Positions 37,792-51,429 are shown, numbered from the stretch's first letter. The stretch: 64,000 nt of DNA from Thuidium tamariscinum (GCA_947034885.2 OX344751.2:8990001-9054000), one strand, 5' to 3'. Notes: a model not told the origin generated them from the letters alone. Translations and numbers: made by a program.

Positions 37792-39716
37792 CTATGAGGA
37801 GGAAAACAAAGAGCCTCCATCTCATCCTAAGTAAATAGATTTCAAACTCTAAAATGCCATATAGACCATAGTCCATCCATTGACTATCCCCCATCTCCCA
37901 TAACCTTTCATTTCAACAACTTCCAACACAAAATAAAGTTTTTAAATGTCTTAAATATAGAAATAAAAAAAACAATGTTAAATAATTTCTTGACAAAGGT
38001 AAAAAAATAGACTTCACTCCATCTATATCTTGAAACTAGAGGAAAACCCTATGAATTAGCACACAATTTTTTTTTACATAGTGATCACATGTACAATGCG
38101 ACAACATAGTTTTAGAAATGTGCAAAGTGCCCGCCTAGGACATAAACTTGAAATTAAATTTTAAATTATTTTCTTTTAGATTATATTTTTGTCTATATGT
38201 AAAGCTCTAATTCATTCCACATGGATTAGTAATATGAAAGTTATGAATAATCTTGTTTTGGGGGCAATTTGAACATCTTGTAGAAAAAATAAATTATAAA
38301 ATTCATTTATGGATAGAATTTCCAAATTTAAAATAAATATATTGACTAAGTTAAATTTTCTTGCTAAAACAATCTTATTATTGTAAATATTGCATTTCAA
38401 TCCCATCTTAGAGCTATTAACAATTTAGTTTTTCTTTCAATCTTGAACCTATTTCTATTTAATGACTTTGAAAAGAATGAAAATCAAGTGTTGTTGGGTT
38501 TTGTTTTGTTAAATTCTCTACCCCTTCAACTCAATTTTTTAGCAATGAGAGGTTTAAATTCAAAGTCCATATTGCAAAATATTCTATAGATGGTAGTCAA
38601 AGTTATCTAAAATTCCAAGCTAGTCCTCAATTACTTTTTTCAACTTTGAATGCTAATATATCTTACAATAGGCACTATCAAACTTTATGAAATTTCTTGG
38701 ATCAATGCAACAAATTTGTAGTTTTGAGTGTTTTTTGACACACAAATCTAAAAATCACCTTAGGCCTTGAAGAACTAACTAAAGAAGGAAAGTCCACTCA
38801 AGATTGAAAAACAACTTGAAAGCCAAGGTGCCCACTACTTCACAAGAGTGCAACAACATTGGAGAAAATTATTCCAAGTACTCAAGTTCAAAATTGAACT
38901 AAACTAAATAATAGTAGAAGACTAAAGTAGAGAAGCCTATTACAACTTTGATTTACAATCTAAATATCTTTGGGCCATTTCTAAGAGGGGCACATATTTT
39001 TCAAAGGTGTGTGCTTATTTCATGAATCAAATTCAAGTGGAATTATAATTTTCCAATTAAAATTTCAATGTCTATGAATTTTTAAGGTTGTTTACTGAGA
39101 ATTACAAAACTCCATATACAAAGGGATCATATTCCCAAAACAACCTATAACCACCATTCTATGTACCTATTAACATTTGAATATCCAACAATCAAGGAGT
39201 GATATGTTACCTAAGTTGAAATTAATACATTGAAATTGTCAAAAACATAAATGGATTTGAATGAGTTTTATGATGGCGATGGGGCCACAAATAGGATGAC
39301 AAAGATAGCTAGTTGGTGGAAGTGGGTTGGTCTACCACAGTCTACTATACTTGGCCAAGTGTAGTGAATGATCCATCTTTCCCTTGCTAGGTGTTGCTAA
39401 GTGAGTGATCTTTGAAGAAACTAATGGATTTCAAATAGGAGGCAACTATTTCTAGAGTAAGTTTGACCTGCAAAACCAAAAATCACAAAGTGGCTCTTAT
39501 GGACTAAAAGCCTCACTTGGTTCTAATAGCTTATATCTGCTTGCCCATTGCTTACTTGGACAATGCACCACCATGACATCTTTACTAGCAAGCAATATCT
39601 GTGCATGGGAATGCTTGTTTCTAGCAACTCTCTCCCTATTTTCACTAGAATTTCTTACACTTTTTTTTCAACCATTCATAGAGTATTGGTTTGGTGCAAA
39701 ATTGTTGACTCCAAAA
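37792..39716. other. AT-rich intergenic DNA
   Basis: I see no supported gene and no repeat with clear ends in this stretch. The short phrase TTTGAATGCTAATATATCTT near 38645 resembles the interior of family A and may be a fragment. Confidence 0.5.
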
Positions 39717-40002
39717 TGCGGTAAACACCTCCAAAATTTCATGCAATCTAAAACCATCACCTTTAGGCTCTATAATCTATATATTTCTAAAATTAACTAT
39801 CTACTCATGTAGAATAAATGCTTTTAGAACCAAACTTTGATCCTTTGTAACTTTTGCATATTATATCCAAATGTCATGTCCTTTGGTGCGTTGGAACCTC
39901 CTTTCACTTTCCAACAAAACAAAATGAATATCTAAATAGTGTAATTTTAGTTACTAGGCACAATACCAATTTTGTGGTGGTTTTGGGTGTATCCACTTGT
40001 TA
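39717..40002. mobile_element. Diverged copy of the 41128-41398 MITE
   Basis: The interior shares TAACTTTTGCATA, TATCCAAATG, GGTGCGTTGGAAC and TAGTTACTAGGCACA with the better preserved copy. It ends in GGTTTTGGGTGTATCCACTT, a decayed version of the terminal repeat. The left end is poorly kept. Confidence 0.5.
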
Positions 40003-40815
40003 TAAATCCAATCAATACCACGATAAGGTGTATGACCTGGGCTTCCAAGAGAGTGGAATTAGCTAGGGAAAGCAACCCATTCCTTATCACCTCTCCATTT
40101 TGGCAAGGTAGGGTGGTCTAATTGCAATAAGTTCTTACGCATATTAATTAGGAATGGTACTTATGCTTATGTATTAATTAGGAATGGCACATGGCAATAA
40201 AAAAATTTTGATTGGTGCGTCAAATTTTCTATTATAGTAAAGAAGCATTCTTAGTCTTACAACTTGCTGTTGGTTGGAGATAGGATGACCTATATGACTA
40301 GTATGGAATGAACAAAATCTTCACCTAAATAATTCACGATAATTTTATTTTGAAAAAATAGGGAATCCTTTTCAAATTGATACGAGTATAATTACATCTA
40401 AGTTTTTGTCTTCAACTTATTCATACTCCAAGTATGCTCAATTGCTTATTTGATCGAAAATGGATTGCCTCCAATGTTTTTTTTATTGGCTAAAAATTGC
40501 CAAAATTCACCCACCGCCCATGTACTTCAATTTTACTATAGGAATTTAAGGAGTAAAAATTGGTGTTTTCTTTGCCTAATTTCACTATCCACTAATTGTA
40601 TTTATCCATCTAGCCTGGTGCCAAAAGATAACATCGCCACTAAATTCAAGAAGCACAACTTTATTATCACCTATACTACTCTCATTATAGCCATACATTC
40701 CAAACAAAGTCACGAGATCTTAATCATAAAATCACATTTTCAGTTTTTGCTGGTATACATCTTCTACAAAGGTGGATATGTTGTCACTTTTGCTTTTTCA
40801 TGAGCCAAAATTTAC
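40003..40815. other. Intergenic DNA
   Basis: A plus-strand frame of 117 residues at 40450-40803 is open but AT-rich and matches no family I know. No element ends were recognised. Confidence 0.4.
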
Positions 40816-40817
40816 TA

Positions 40818-41036
40818 AGGCAGAGGCACCCAATGGCGTGTGTTTCTACATCGCACAATGATTTCAGGCTATAAATGTAGGTAGGCAGTACATGGCTTAT
40901 TTTTTTGACCTAAAACAATAAGCAGTCTACAGTCCCGCTACATTTCTGTTCTAGAATGAATGACTGTTGTAGAAACGCACGCCATTGGGTATAGGCATGC
41001 CATTGGGTAGAGGCACGCCATTGGGTGCCTCTGCCT
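40818..41036. mobile_element. 219-bp MITE with a triplicated right end
   Basis: Terminal inverted repeats of AGGCAGAGGCACCCAATGGC type are flanked by TA on both sides. The inner arm GTGTTTCTACA pairs with TGTAGAAACGC. At the right end the phrase GCCATTGGGT followed by AGGCA-type sequence occurs three times in tandem (about 40981-41026). The right end therefore carries extra copies of the terminal repeat. Confidence 0.8.
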
Positions 41037-41127
41037 TATTGTTCATTTGTTTAGTGAAATTGTTTTCTCCCTACAATAAACAAAAGTAGCCACTTCATCA
41101 AAAGTTCATCGAAAATTATTGCCAGTA

Positions 41128-41398
41128 AGGTGGGTACACCTAAAATTGCACCTCACCCAAAAGTGCCATCTATAGTTGCTGTACATTTCTGAATTCCATT
41201 ATGTACCTATTTGGCTGGAGCGCTTTTAGAAACAGACTTTGAACCTTAATAACTTTTGCATACTGTATCCAAATGCTGCATTTTTTGGTGCATTGGAATG
41301 TGCTTTCACTTGCCAAGAAGACTATATGAAAATTTGATCAGACCTGTAATAGTTACTAGGCACAGTCCAAAAAGTGGCAGTTTTAGGTGTACCCACCT
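41128..41398. mobile_element. 271-bp MITE
   Basis: Terminal inverted repeats AGGTGGGTACACCTAAAAT and TTTTAGGTGTACCCACCT are flanked by TA. Related but more decayed copies lie at 39717-40002 and around 11283-11430. It has no coding capacity. Confidence 0.75.
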
Positions 41399-41400
41399 TA

Positions 41401-41925
41401 ACTGACTCTAAAAAAAGCACTGGTTGCCTCCCCTACAGCATGTGGAACTGTGGATATGGCTTTGGCTGCTTTAGGGATATCGATCATACTGTGAGGTACG
41501 GAGTAGCAGTACAATGCAAAATCGGCAAGAAAGTAATGGACTAACTTACCACCAACTGGTGCACCAATAAGTTGGTACAGTGCTGGCTACGCAAGTTTGT
41601 TCTATTTGACAGACAGGGGCACAGGGCTCACTGGCGCAGCGTTAACCATCTAAGGTGGGCCCTGCAGGCTGGTTTTACCCCAAGGAAAACGCTGAAATTT
41701 TTTATTCTTTGCAATTTTTTATTTTTTTCAAATTCTGAATTCAGATTCAGGATCAGAGACCCCAAATTAGCAAGGGGTACTTCACACATCCCAACACAAA
41801 TATAAATCCCAAACCCTTGTCAACCCCTAGTAAAATGAGATCCCATTGGGTCCACCTTCGATGGTATGATTTAACATTCTGCGGGCTCACTGCAGCAAGA
41901 AAGACAAAAAAGAATAACTTAACCC
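41401..41925. other. Intergenic DNA
   Basis: Composition is mixed. A 77-residue frame at 41572-41805 has no recognised motif. No element ends were found. Confidence 0.4.
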
Positions 41926-41929
41926 TTAA

Positions 41930-42576
41930 CTCCAGAATGACCTTGAGTTTTCTTTAGCTTTAAGGAATTTACTCTACATTGAATAAAATGCCAACATTTT
42001 GATAAGTTGTATCAATTTTTTTTTAATTGTAACCGTACAAATTCAAATTAGATATGCTAGAGATTACATATGAAAAGAAAATACAACAATATGAATTGTA
42101 GATTGAAAGATTATAATGTTTGATCATGAGGGTGTTAAAACTGTAAGAATGATTTGAAGTCTTTCAATCCTCTTTCCACATGTTAAATCTAAAGATTTGG
42201 TCACCAAAAAAATACAAGGTTAAACGACCTAATATGCACAACCTCAATCAATTTATGGCTTCTCAAAATGTAGTCTACAATTGTTTTAAATGAATTTATA
42301 ATGTGATTTTTTCTCCAAGATTTAGTGTATTTGAGACTCATTTCCAAGAGCCCTCAACACTACAAAAAGTCAAGATTGCAATGGACACCCTTGCACAAAA
42401 TCTTGAATTAAAAAATCATGATCATTCAATTTCGAAATCGGATTTTTGATGCTAAAATTAGACATATATAGGAATCTTCCAAAAATATAAACTTCTAAAA
42501 ATAATAAATTGGATAGGTTTTATTTAGCTTCTAAAAATGCTTGAGGACAGATTCTGTCCTCAAGGTCATTCTGGGG
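41930..42576. mobile_element. TTAA-flanked non-autonomous element, family C
   Basis: A 647-bp element with an 18-bp inverted repeat (CTCCAGAATGACCTTGAG left, CCCCAGAATGACCTTGAG read inward from the right; one mismatch). It is flanked by TTAA at 41926-41929 and 42577-42580. A perfect small hairpin, TTGAGGACAG and its inverse, lies inside the right end at 42541-42563. No coding capacity is seen. It shares only the TTAA flank with the other TTAA families. Confidence 0.75.
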
Positions 42577-42580
42577 TTAA

Positions 42581-43019
42581 AGGACAGGCCTATGACCACT
42601 GGTTGGAAGCCCCCTTGCTCGTCACTCAGTTTGTTACCATTTTGGAAGTAGATATGTATGAAAATTTTATTTTTTATTTTTCAGAGATGGAAGTACATGT
42701 CTTCTATATTTCACAGAAAATTTAGATTTGTTTGGAGGAAAATTAATTATTATGAAAAGATTTCGAAGAAAACTACTGTAGTGAAGGAAAAATCATATCA
42801 AATAGAAAATTATCTCAAGAAATCTGAAAATTTCACCATGTGTGTATATTACAATGATAGACATCATGGTGGAAACCCAATTTCCGTGTACTTTGATAAT
42901 AGGATGCAATGGACATTAAAAATGTAGCCAAATTTCGAAATGCAATAAAATATTCAATTTTACAAATTTTTTCAAAATTCCAATTGGAATAGAAGCTAGA
43001 GTAAAGGCAATGATGCTAA
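42581..43019. other. AT-rich intergenic DNA
   Basis: An 89-residue frame at 42658-42927 is open but of low complexity and not recognised. I see nothing else. Confidence 0.4.
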
Positions 43020-43228
43020 TATGTGAGCATAGAAGTGTGAGCTTATAAGCCTTGAGCCTATGTATAATTAAGTACCCTACACTCATTGAAAATGTTTATA
43101 ACATAAACACCTATAATATAAGTGTTTAGAACATAAATACACTGTATCCATTGAAGTGTTTATAAACACCTATACTATAGATGTATAGAATTCTAGGCTC
43201 ATAGGCTCACACTTTCTATGCTCACATA
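43020..43228. mobile_element. 209-bp palindromic MITE
   Basis: The inverted ends read ATGTGAGCATAGAAGTGTGA and, at the right, TCACACTTTCTATGCTCACA. The arms continue inward through GAGCCTATG and its inverse, so the unit is largely one hairpin. Related phrases (GTGAGCCTAAAAGCGTGAGC) occur near 53010-53060. The target duplication is unclear. Confidence 0.7.
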
Positions 43229-44254
43229 GTAACAACCATGAGAGTAGAGGGCCTTCATTTCATAAGTTGGGCTCAAACTCAAAAAATGTCATTTTCAAGG
43301 AGAAATTTTAGATTTACTCAATTTCTCAAAATACACTAAGATGGCAAATTTTGCCATCTATTTTCTCTAATTACTTCTCAACTACATGAAAACAAACATA
43401 ACTTCAAATAAAAACTCAATTGGAGATTCTTAACAACTCAACATGAAAGGTTGTTCAAAAAATGGTGAATGAAGAAACTATTGTTCAAATGTTCTTTAGA
43501 TCCTTTGAAGTCAACCAAACACCAAAAATTGGTGTTGGCGGCCCTACTAGGTTAACTTGCTCAAAGTCTCCCAATTACTAGACAACAATCACATAAGAAA
43601 ATATAAAATTAGACCTAATAATGTCTAAACATAGGGAACTAAGCTTAGATCACGGCAATAATTACAGTGCCCGGGTTTTACTGTTAAGGTAGGTATCCCT
43701 CAAGTCACCATTTTTTTGCTACTATGCCTTGTTACTAGGATTATTAAGGTATGTGCACATTTGGTGTTTGGCAATAGTGGTTGAATAATTACAATATTTT
43801 TTTAAAAGACAAAAAAGTGTTAGTTGGATATAAATATTTGTTTTAAGCTCGGTTTGAGTTGGTTTGGTATAGTTAAGTTCATCTCTAATTTAATTATCAA
43901 CCATTTAGACTTGTCACTAAACATTTAAGAATCTTCACAAGGATTGCCTAGCTTCAAAGTCCTTCAAGACTTCCTCTCAAAAGTCCTCTTCTACAAAAAA
44001 ATCATCCCCAGATGTCATAGACAATTGAAGTAAACTTCCAAGTTGATGTCATACAACAATCTACCATCAAAAGAACTTTTGATGGTATAATGAAGGGATG
44101 GCTTCATTGACATTTGTGGTAATGAAGGTGAAGATGCCATTTTTATAATAAAATCCATTATACATCATGAAACCTCAAAGACTATGGAATAAATTGAAGA
44201 TGTTAAGAACTTGAATGCTCATTGTCAAAAAGCAATAATTATGTCAAAAATAGA
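43229..44254. other. AT-rich intergenic DNA
   Basis: No gene, RNA gene or bounded element was recognised here. Confidence 0.5.
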
Positions 44255-44590
44255 ATTTAGACCTCATTTAGGCATAGTAGAATAATTTAAAAAAAATAGT
44301 GAACCATTAAAAGTTGTGAAAGAAATCTAACTTTCATTTCCAAATATCCATTTGATATTTCAAGCTTACAATTAGAAGTTGTGGTAAATTTCAAAAAAAA
44401 TGTTTGAAAATGTCAAAGAAAATGTCCCTTCCAACCTCTCTTTGAAATTTGTCAATAACTTTTGATTGAAGTCTTGAAATATCAAAAGGATTTTTGGAAA
44501 TGGAAATAAGATTTATTTTCCAAATTATTTTAGTTTACCATTATTTGAAAAAACTTAAATTACTATACCTAAATGTGGCATGAAATTCTA
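44255..44590. mobile_element. Foldback MITE of about 330 bp
   Basis: The left half (TTTAGGCATAGTAGAAT, CTTTCATTTCCAAA, TGATATTTCAAG) is mirrored in the right half (TTTTGGAAATGGAAATAAG, CTTGAAATATCAAA, TACTATACCTAAATG). The inversion has moderate divergence and a short centre near 44410-44430. A relative of the left half lies inside the CACTA element at about 19840-19985. It has no coding capacity. Confidence 0.7.
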
Positions 44591-45224
44591 CTCAAAATCC
44601 AATTCTTTGCTTTAAATTGACTATGAGTAGTTGAGCTTCTACTACTAATTCTATGTTACATATCCCACATGGTTGTTTTTACTCCTACCGCTCCATATGC
44701 ATATATAAAGCTTACATTTCCAACCCTGTTTAGGCAAACTACAAATAGCTATTGAAGCAAAATGAGGTATACAATGAGTTCATCCATTTCTCATGACATT
44801 AGAAGTGCTTAATTATAATTTTGGAAATATTATTTATTTGCTCAATTCTCTTTCTATTATAAAAGATTATTGTTAGTTTTCAAGAATTTGCAAAATTGGA
44901 AGATTGAGAATTATATAACAATAGCTTGCAATGTCACAGTGCTTCAAATAGTCGTCAATTTTTTCCAATATACGCCTCTCTTAATCCTTGCTAGATGTGC
45001 ACCCACATAGGTCTAGAAATTACTATAGAATAGTAGTGTGAACACCTACCAAGAAATTCTCATTCCATCGTGTATACTTGAACGCACGCATACTTGACTG
45101 TGGCACTCACCCTTCCCTTTTTCTACCTAGAAAACCTAGATTTAAATTTGGAACTTGGTCAAATATGGGTCGCATCTAAATCTAGGTTCCACCCAAATAT
45201 ATGGGGTTTTGGCAAAATTCAAAT
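44591..45224. other. AT-rich intergenic DNA
   Basis: I see no supported gene or bounded element in this stretch. Confidence 0.45.
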
Positions 45225-47560
45225 TTGTGAGTCACTCAAAAAATTTGATTTTTGCTAATTGCCTTATGTAATGAGAATACAAGCAATTTTCTAGGTTAAG
45301 TTTATATTTAAAACGAATTAAAAGCTATTTGTCATCTTGGATCCTAAAAGATATAATGTTTAAAGATATGAAGCAAGGCAAATTGACTTGGTGTTTTTCC
45401 CCATGAATAGTTGTCTTTCAACCTAGTGATATACTCAATTGATTTGCCATTTTTCTTGAACAACACATCTCGATCTTCATAGCAAGTCTATTTGTTGTGT
45501 TTCATGTACCAATGAATTTCTTCAATTCAATATATACCTACTTTAGCAAATTGTTTTTGTAATATAGCTTGTTGTGTACTTGTGATTGGGCCAGCTATTA
45601 AAGCAATTTGACTTTATTTACAAGAGGTTCTTCATTGTGTGCATTATTTTTAATCGAGTGATTGAAATTGGTTGTAAGTGTGATTTAAACAATTTGTCTT
45701 TCTATGTACTTGCAATTGGACCAGCTACTAGAATAAATTGTTTGTGAATTCCATTGCGGAATTCTATTGTGTGTTATTGTAATCCAGTGATTGAAAATAA
45801 CTAATTATATGTATGTTGAAGAATTTGATGTGTGCATTCTAAGTGTTGTGTGATTGTGATTTTTTGTGTAGATGAATTATGGAGTTGTTGGATCAAATTG
45901 CCTTTGTATTTGGTCTAATTGCCTGAGTTATGTTTAGTTTTGAAGTGTGGAAATTATTGAGAACAAATAATGCAGCTAATTGACTTTGTCAGTGTGGTGT
46001 GTATGTAAAATGAGCCATTGAGCTTTAGCAAATTGACATGGCATTTGTTAATGTTGTGGGATGTATGTGATGTGTGTGAATTAAACTGTTTGTATGTAAT
46101 GGAATTGTTTGTGCTTCTAGTCAAATTGCATTAAAATTCAATTGTAAATCAAATTGCATGATTCATTGTAAACTGAAAAAAAATCTTTTAGCAAATTGCT
46201 TGAGTGATTCAATAGCCTTAGACCAATTGTCCAATATGAGTTGGTGTGGTTGGTGAAAAGCTGTGGCAAATTGTTTCGAATCAAATCTATGTTGAATCAA
46301 ATGGAAGAGTGAATTTTGGCAAATTGTCAAAATACAAGCTTGGAGGATTGCATAAAGAACACATCAACTGGCTGTTAAGGCAAATTGACGACCTATATAA
46401 AATTAAGGAGTTTCACGTATTTGTCATTAAATTATGCATTAATTTTTAATTGTATTGTTATAGTGACCAATTGCTATATTTCTAAAAGTGAATGAATGAA
46501 TAATTAAATTAGAAATTTTGACAAATTGCTATCATGTGTTGAATTCTTATAGTAAAACTATTTGTTGAATTGTTTTGAGTTTTGATTATAGAAAAATTCT
46601 ATAATTAAAATAAAATAAAATTGTGTAAATAATTTGTATGATCATAATTGTGAAAAAATGTCAATCTTATAGAAAGTATAATTTGACAATATGAAGATTG
46701 AATTAAATTAGAGTCTAATTGCTGAGATTGACAAATGATCAAATTAAATTAATTCTCAAAAGGAATGAATTAAATAGTAATTATCCAAAAAGATTAAATT
46801 CCTAATAAAGTCAATTGGAGAAGAACCATGGTCATAGGTCCATAGGAAGTTACTATGACAAATTGCCTTGGTCCCAATGATGAAGTAATATGACAATTTT
46901 CCTAGTGGTTTGGTAAAGTTACTAATAAATTATTTTCAATTAGTACGGTGAGGGATAAATTGTCATTGATATTATAAGTGATTTTAAGATAAAATCAAAT
47001 TAACCATTTGATGTGGATTTGTGAAGTAACATGGAAATGGTGACAAATGCATATACATTCATGCCTTGCATTAATTAGGGACAAATTGCCTTAGGACTAG
47101 GACCAATTTGATATTCATCTAAATTTGTGATTAGGCTAGCTAAGTAGTAATTGAAGACAAATTTCTTGATAAAAGAATTTCACGATAATTAAGGAATTGG
47201 CCAAAGGATATTATATCTATATATACTATATAACTTGTTGCAATGATTATGTCGGATAGTGCATGCAAGTGAAAAATTGCTACATACACTTAACAAATTG
47301 CTATACCCTCTTTAATACACTAGTTCAGGATTGGGACAACACTCATCCATTCATATCATTATTAATAGACTGATCACAAAATGATCTCCTGGGAATAAGA
47401 ATGAAATCACAAATTACTCATCCAATTGCCTTGCTATGAGTAAATTGTAGTTATATTTCAATCCATTCTAATTTGCATCTAGCTTTAGTCACAATACATT
47501 AGACTACTTGACTTTTCCTCTAGATTTGAACCCCTATACTATAGTCCTAGGTTTAGACAA
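45225..47560 (+). repeat. 2.3-kb repeat rich in CAAATTG motifs, copy 2
   Basis: This is homologous along its length to 22290-24620, in the same orientation. Dozens of phrases such as GCAAATTGCC, CAAATTGACTTGG and ACAATTTGTC occur, roughly one per 60-70 bp. The right parts share AGGACTAGGACCAATTTG-type sequence and the TTGAACCCCTATACT end. No open frame suggests a product. Confidence 0.7.
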
Positions 47561-50500
47561 AATTTAGACTACAAAATTCTATCCAACAAACTTACACATT
47601 TTGACTAAGCCTTACACCCCTCAGTCCTTGGATTGACCCCTTTTGACTTTATTTTATACTTGTCTTTTTAATCTTATTAAGTTCAAGAATTCTTGCGCTA
47701 CCTAAGGGTTAATACCAAATTCAATTTAAAAAACTTACACCTAATTGACTTGGGTCTTACACCCCCTTGCCTTGGTTATTGCGATGTACTTGTGTTTCTA
47801 AACCAATTCTATAGATTTTTGATGTCTTTCTAGGAATTTTGGGTGTTCTCTCTCAATTTCCAACTAGAGGCCCCTAAAGCCTTTTTCTTCCACATATGCT
47901 GATCCGTTTTGCTAACTTTTGGAGAATGACTTCAAATTGCAAAAGAATTGCATTGTTAGGTCTAAAAACCATTTGTAGTCAACATCATACTCCAACCCTT
48001 TTTCTATGTCCAAATTCTCAACAAAATCTAGTGTAAGCTAAAAGCTAGTTTGGATGAAAAATTCAACTTTTGAATTTCAACTTTTTTGCCAAAAGCAACT
48101 TCACTAAGATCTAAAACAGATGGAGGGGGATTAAGAAAAGACCAATCATTGGCCCCATTCTGTCTTTGTACATTCCCAATACGCCAGTCAATCTTGTTAT
48201 AACTTTTGAATGCACTAGTTGTTAAAAAATCTTGCCATTTTGAGTCCTTCTAACTATCAAAATGTATCGAATTTGGCAAGGGTGCTTTATTAATATTAAA
48301 AAAAACAATCCTAATTTTTAGTGGGTTTTTTTTGTACCTTTAGAATTTCTTAGAAATTTTTTATTGAAGGAATTTGCGGTTGACCCCTTGAAAAGACATT
48401 TTCTAACTATCACAAAATTTTGAGCCTTTTGGGGGACCTTCCAAGAAATTATTCCAAACAAATTTTGGTTCAGGTCATTGCCCTATACCTTTGGAAAAGG
48501 AGGATAAAAATCCCAGTTCCTTTGCTCAAGTTTGATAATTTAGAAAATCCTTTTTTTTAAGGGAATCTTTAGGAATTGGTCCCACTATCAATCTCTTTTA
48601 CTATCATACTCTTGGACCCGCATTGGATGTCTAAATGTTCTTTGTTGGCTTGGCTTGCATAGATAATACCTGCACATCAAAAATTGAGATTTCATACCTT
48701 GTCGATGCTATAGGGAAATTGAAATCTCTCTACGGATTCCTATTTAAACTTAAACACTAGGGCTCTCACGGACCAATTAGCTAGGTTAAGCCGCATGTGG
48801 GGCAATTCCACCTAATCTCCACCTTCTAATCTATGTAAGAGTTGTTTAAGGCTGTAATTGTGTATAAAATACTAATCTACACCAAATACTATATTGGTAT
48901 GTAGCATGTTTATTTCAATTCTACACTCTTTTTAGGACTTTTTGCATGTATTTCTCTATTTTATTTTGTAGAAAATTGAAAAAAAGAACCAGTGAATCTT
49001 GGGTGTCGAATCGGAGGCCCTTAAAGGCTCGTAGACTAATTGAAGTCTTCTAAATGAGATAGCACAAACGGTTTTTGATTTTGAGTTGTTTTCCAAAAGA
49101 TAGATAACATTCGTTCTTAATGCCCTATGCCGAGGCTATTAGTACCTTCATTTTGATATTGACGCTTTGCTTTCATTTTTGTTGTTGTAGTATGAGCAAA
49201 ATTGGAGGACTATATATTTGAACTAAGATTTTGGCCAAATTTCATTTTCATTTCCTATTTGTACACCGTGAAAGAGTGGAAGGTCCCTTCAAAGTTATTT
49301 CTCTTGAGTTTTAAAGCTAAGCCTCCATATTATTTCATTTTTAAGAGTTTGGAAGTGTTAGACCTCCAAAATTTATTTTCCTTTGCTATCATTCAAGTGA
49401 AACTAACATTGTGGTGCTTGAAACAACATTTAATACTAATATGCTTAAAGTAGCAAGGCTTGACTTTGTCAAAAGTGTATTTGACTAATTTTCACTCAAA
49501 ATTTATTGTATAATGGAGATTTGAGTTTTTAAATGCTAATGTTTAGTTAAACACTTTCATGTGTATCTCCTTTGGCATTTAAATTGCAACTCTGCTTGAA
49601 TTTTGGGAATTGATATTAATGTTTGATTAAACACCTTCATGTGTATCTCCTTTGGCATTTAAAATCTCAAAATATTAAGTAATTTTTTTTTGTTGACATT
49701 ATGTAAACCTAGGCTTCCCTTCACATGGCAAAACTTTGACTTATAAAAGCTTATATTTGTCTTCGAAAATTGTTAAAACATGGGGTTGCCTTTGCATGAC
49801 CAAGCTTTGGCTTTGTTGTTCTAAAAATTTAACAAAATATTTGGTTGGTGGCTTATTTAAAATCCAAACTTTTGTTGATTTTTTCCTCTTTCATTTGTGC
49901 AAGTATTGGAAGGTCCTTCACTTCCAAACTTGCCCTCATTGCTCAATTTTTGGATAATTGTTAGCCCCTTTTTTTATAAAATTCCATAGGACTTAGATTA
50001 GATGCTAGTAGTTTAAACTACCCAAGAAATACCCATCAAAATTAGTGATGTTTTTTTTGTTTAGTTTTAAATTAGTTGTGATTCCAAGTTTAGTTTCAGT
50101 GAACTACTGTAGTGACCAGTGAAATTGCAAAAACCAACACCAGACCAAAATTTCAGTCAGCCACAGTCAAATTAGTACAAGAAAAATGGACGGAGTGACG
50201 GACAATGTCTGGCCAACACGTGTCATCGAGGGAATGAGTGGGGAGCAAAAAATTGAAGCCAGAGTCCAAAGAGCAAAAAAGCTATAATGCAATGCCCAAA
50301 TGAAGTCTAAAATTCAACTTCAAGCACAGTTCTTGCATTTCTACTTAACCATTAGCAACTTCATTTTTTATGAACAAAATTGAAAAGTGTTGAGTGTTGT
50401 ACAATCTTAGAGGTGTAGAATTTTCTATTTGAGTAAGTGAATCCAATTGTGATCCTTTTCTTAAGGTGATAGTCTTTACAAATTTCTATCTAATTTGTAC

Positions 50501-50728
50501 GATATTGTTATAGGAACACTAATTTTTAAGTATTGTGAATATTCATAATTTATTCATGTGTAAAAAAGATGCGTTTTGGAGATTTTAGAGTATTCTACTG
50601 ACTTCCACTAAAATCCTAGAAGAGTTTGGTAGTTTCTTTATACAAACAATATGTAATTGCATATTCAATCATATATACGCATAGTTACTTTATGAGAATC
50701 TAAGTAGTGATGTTTTTATTTTCAACTC

Positions 50729-50775
<47 letters not shown>

Positions 50776-51427
50776 AATGCATAAGTTTTGTCAATCATAA
50801 CAAACTTTCATTCAAGCAATGAAATAAAAATTGTACTTTTCAAGTACTTGAAAGTTATGTGTTTTTTAATTGATTTGACAAATACTAATCATTAAAGATA
50901 TTAAAAGCTTGATATGAATATTTTCTGAACATAAATTTGAACATCAAACAAAGTAAGAATGTCAAAAAAGTTGTACAATGTTACATATTATTAATAGCAC
51001 ATGTAGATGTGGTCTACATTGATAATACTGTACCACTAACATTGTACCATATTCAACACTTCTCAATTTTGTTTATAGAAAATGAAGCCATTCATGGTTA
51101 CACCTCAAATTTTGCTTCACCCTTATTTCATTGTTGTTTCAACATTTGGTGCATTAGTGCATTTTTTCAAAGATATTGCCACAACTAAAAATTAGTCTAA
51201 TGTTATTTGAAACAACAATGGAACATTTTACCATGTTTACCTAATGGTTAAATGTATAACAAAGTCAAATTGTTTTAACATCATGTCATCAACAAACAAT
51301 TAAATTTGAAATTAATACATATTTCATACCTTCTCATAAGAAGTTCCATTTTTTGTAAGATACCTTCTATGTGATAAGAGCTCTGACATGCTTTAACATC
51401 CTATTGAACAAAAAGGGTTATTGTATG
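47561..51427. other. AT-rich intergenic DNA
   Basis: No gene is supported. A direct duplication of about 50 bp (CATGTGTATCTCCTTTGGCA phrase) occurs at about 49538-49600 and 49618-49665. A compound AT/TG microsatellite lies at 50732-50775. No other structure was recognised. Confidence 0.5.
50732..50775. repeat. (AT)n(TG)n microsatellite
   Basis: About 14 AT units are followed by about eight TG units. Confidence 0.9.
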
Positions 51428-51429
51428 TA

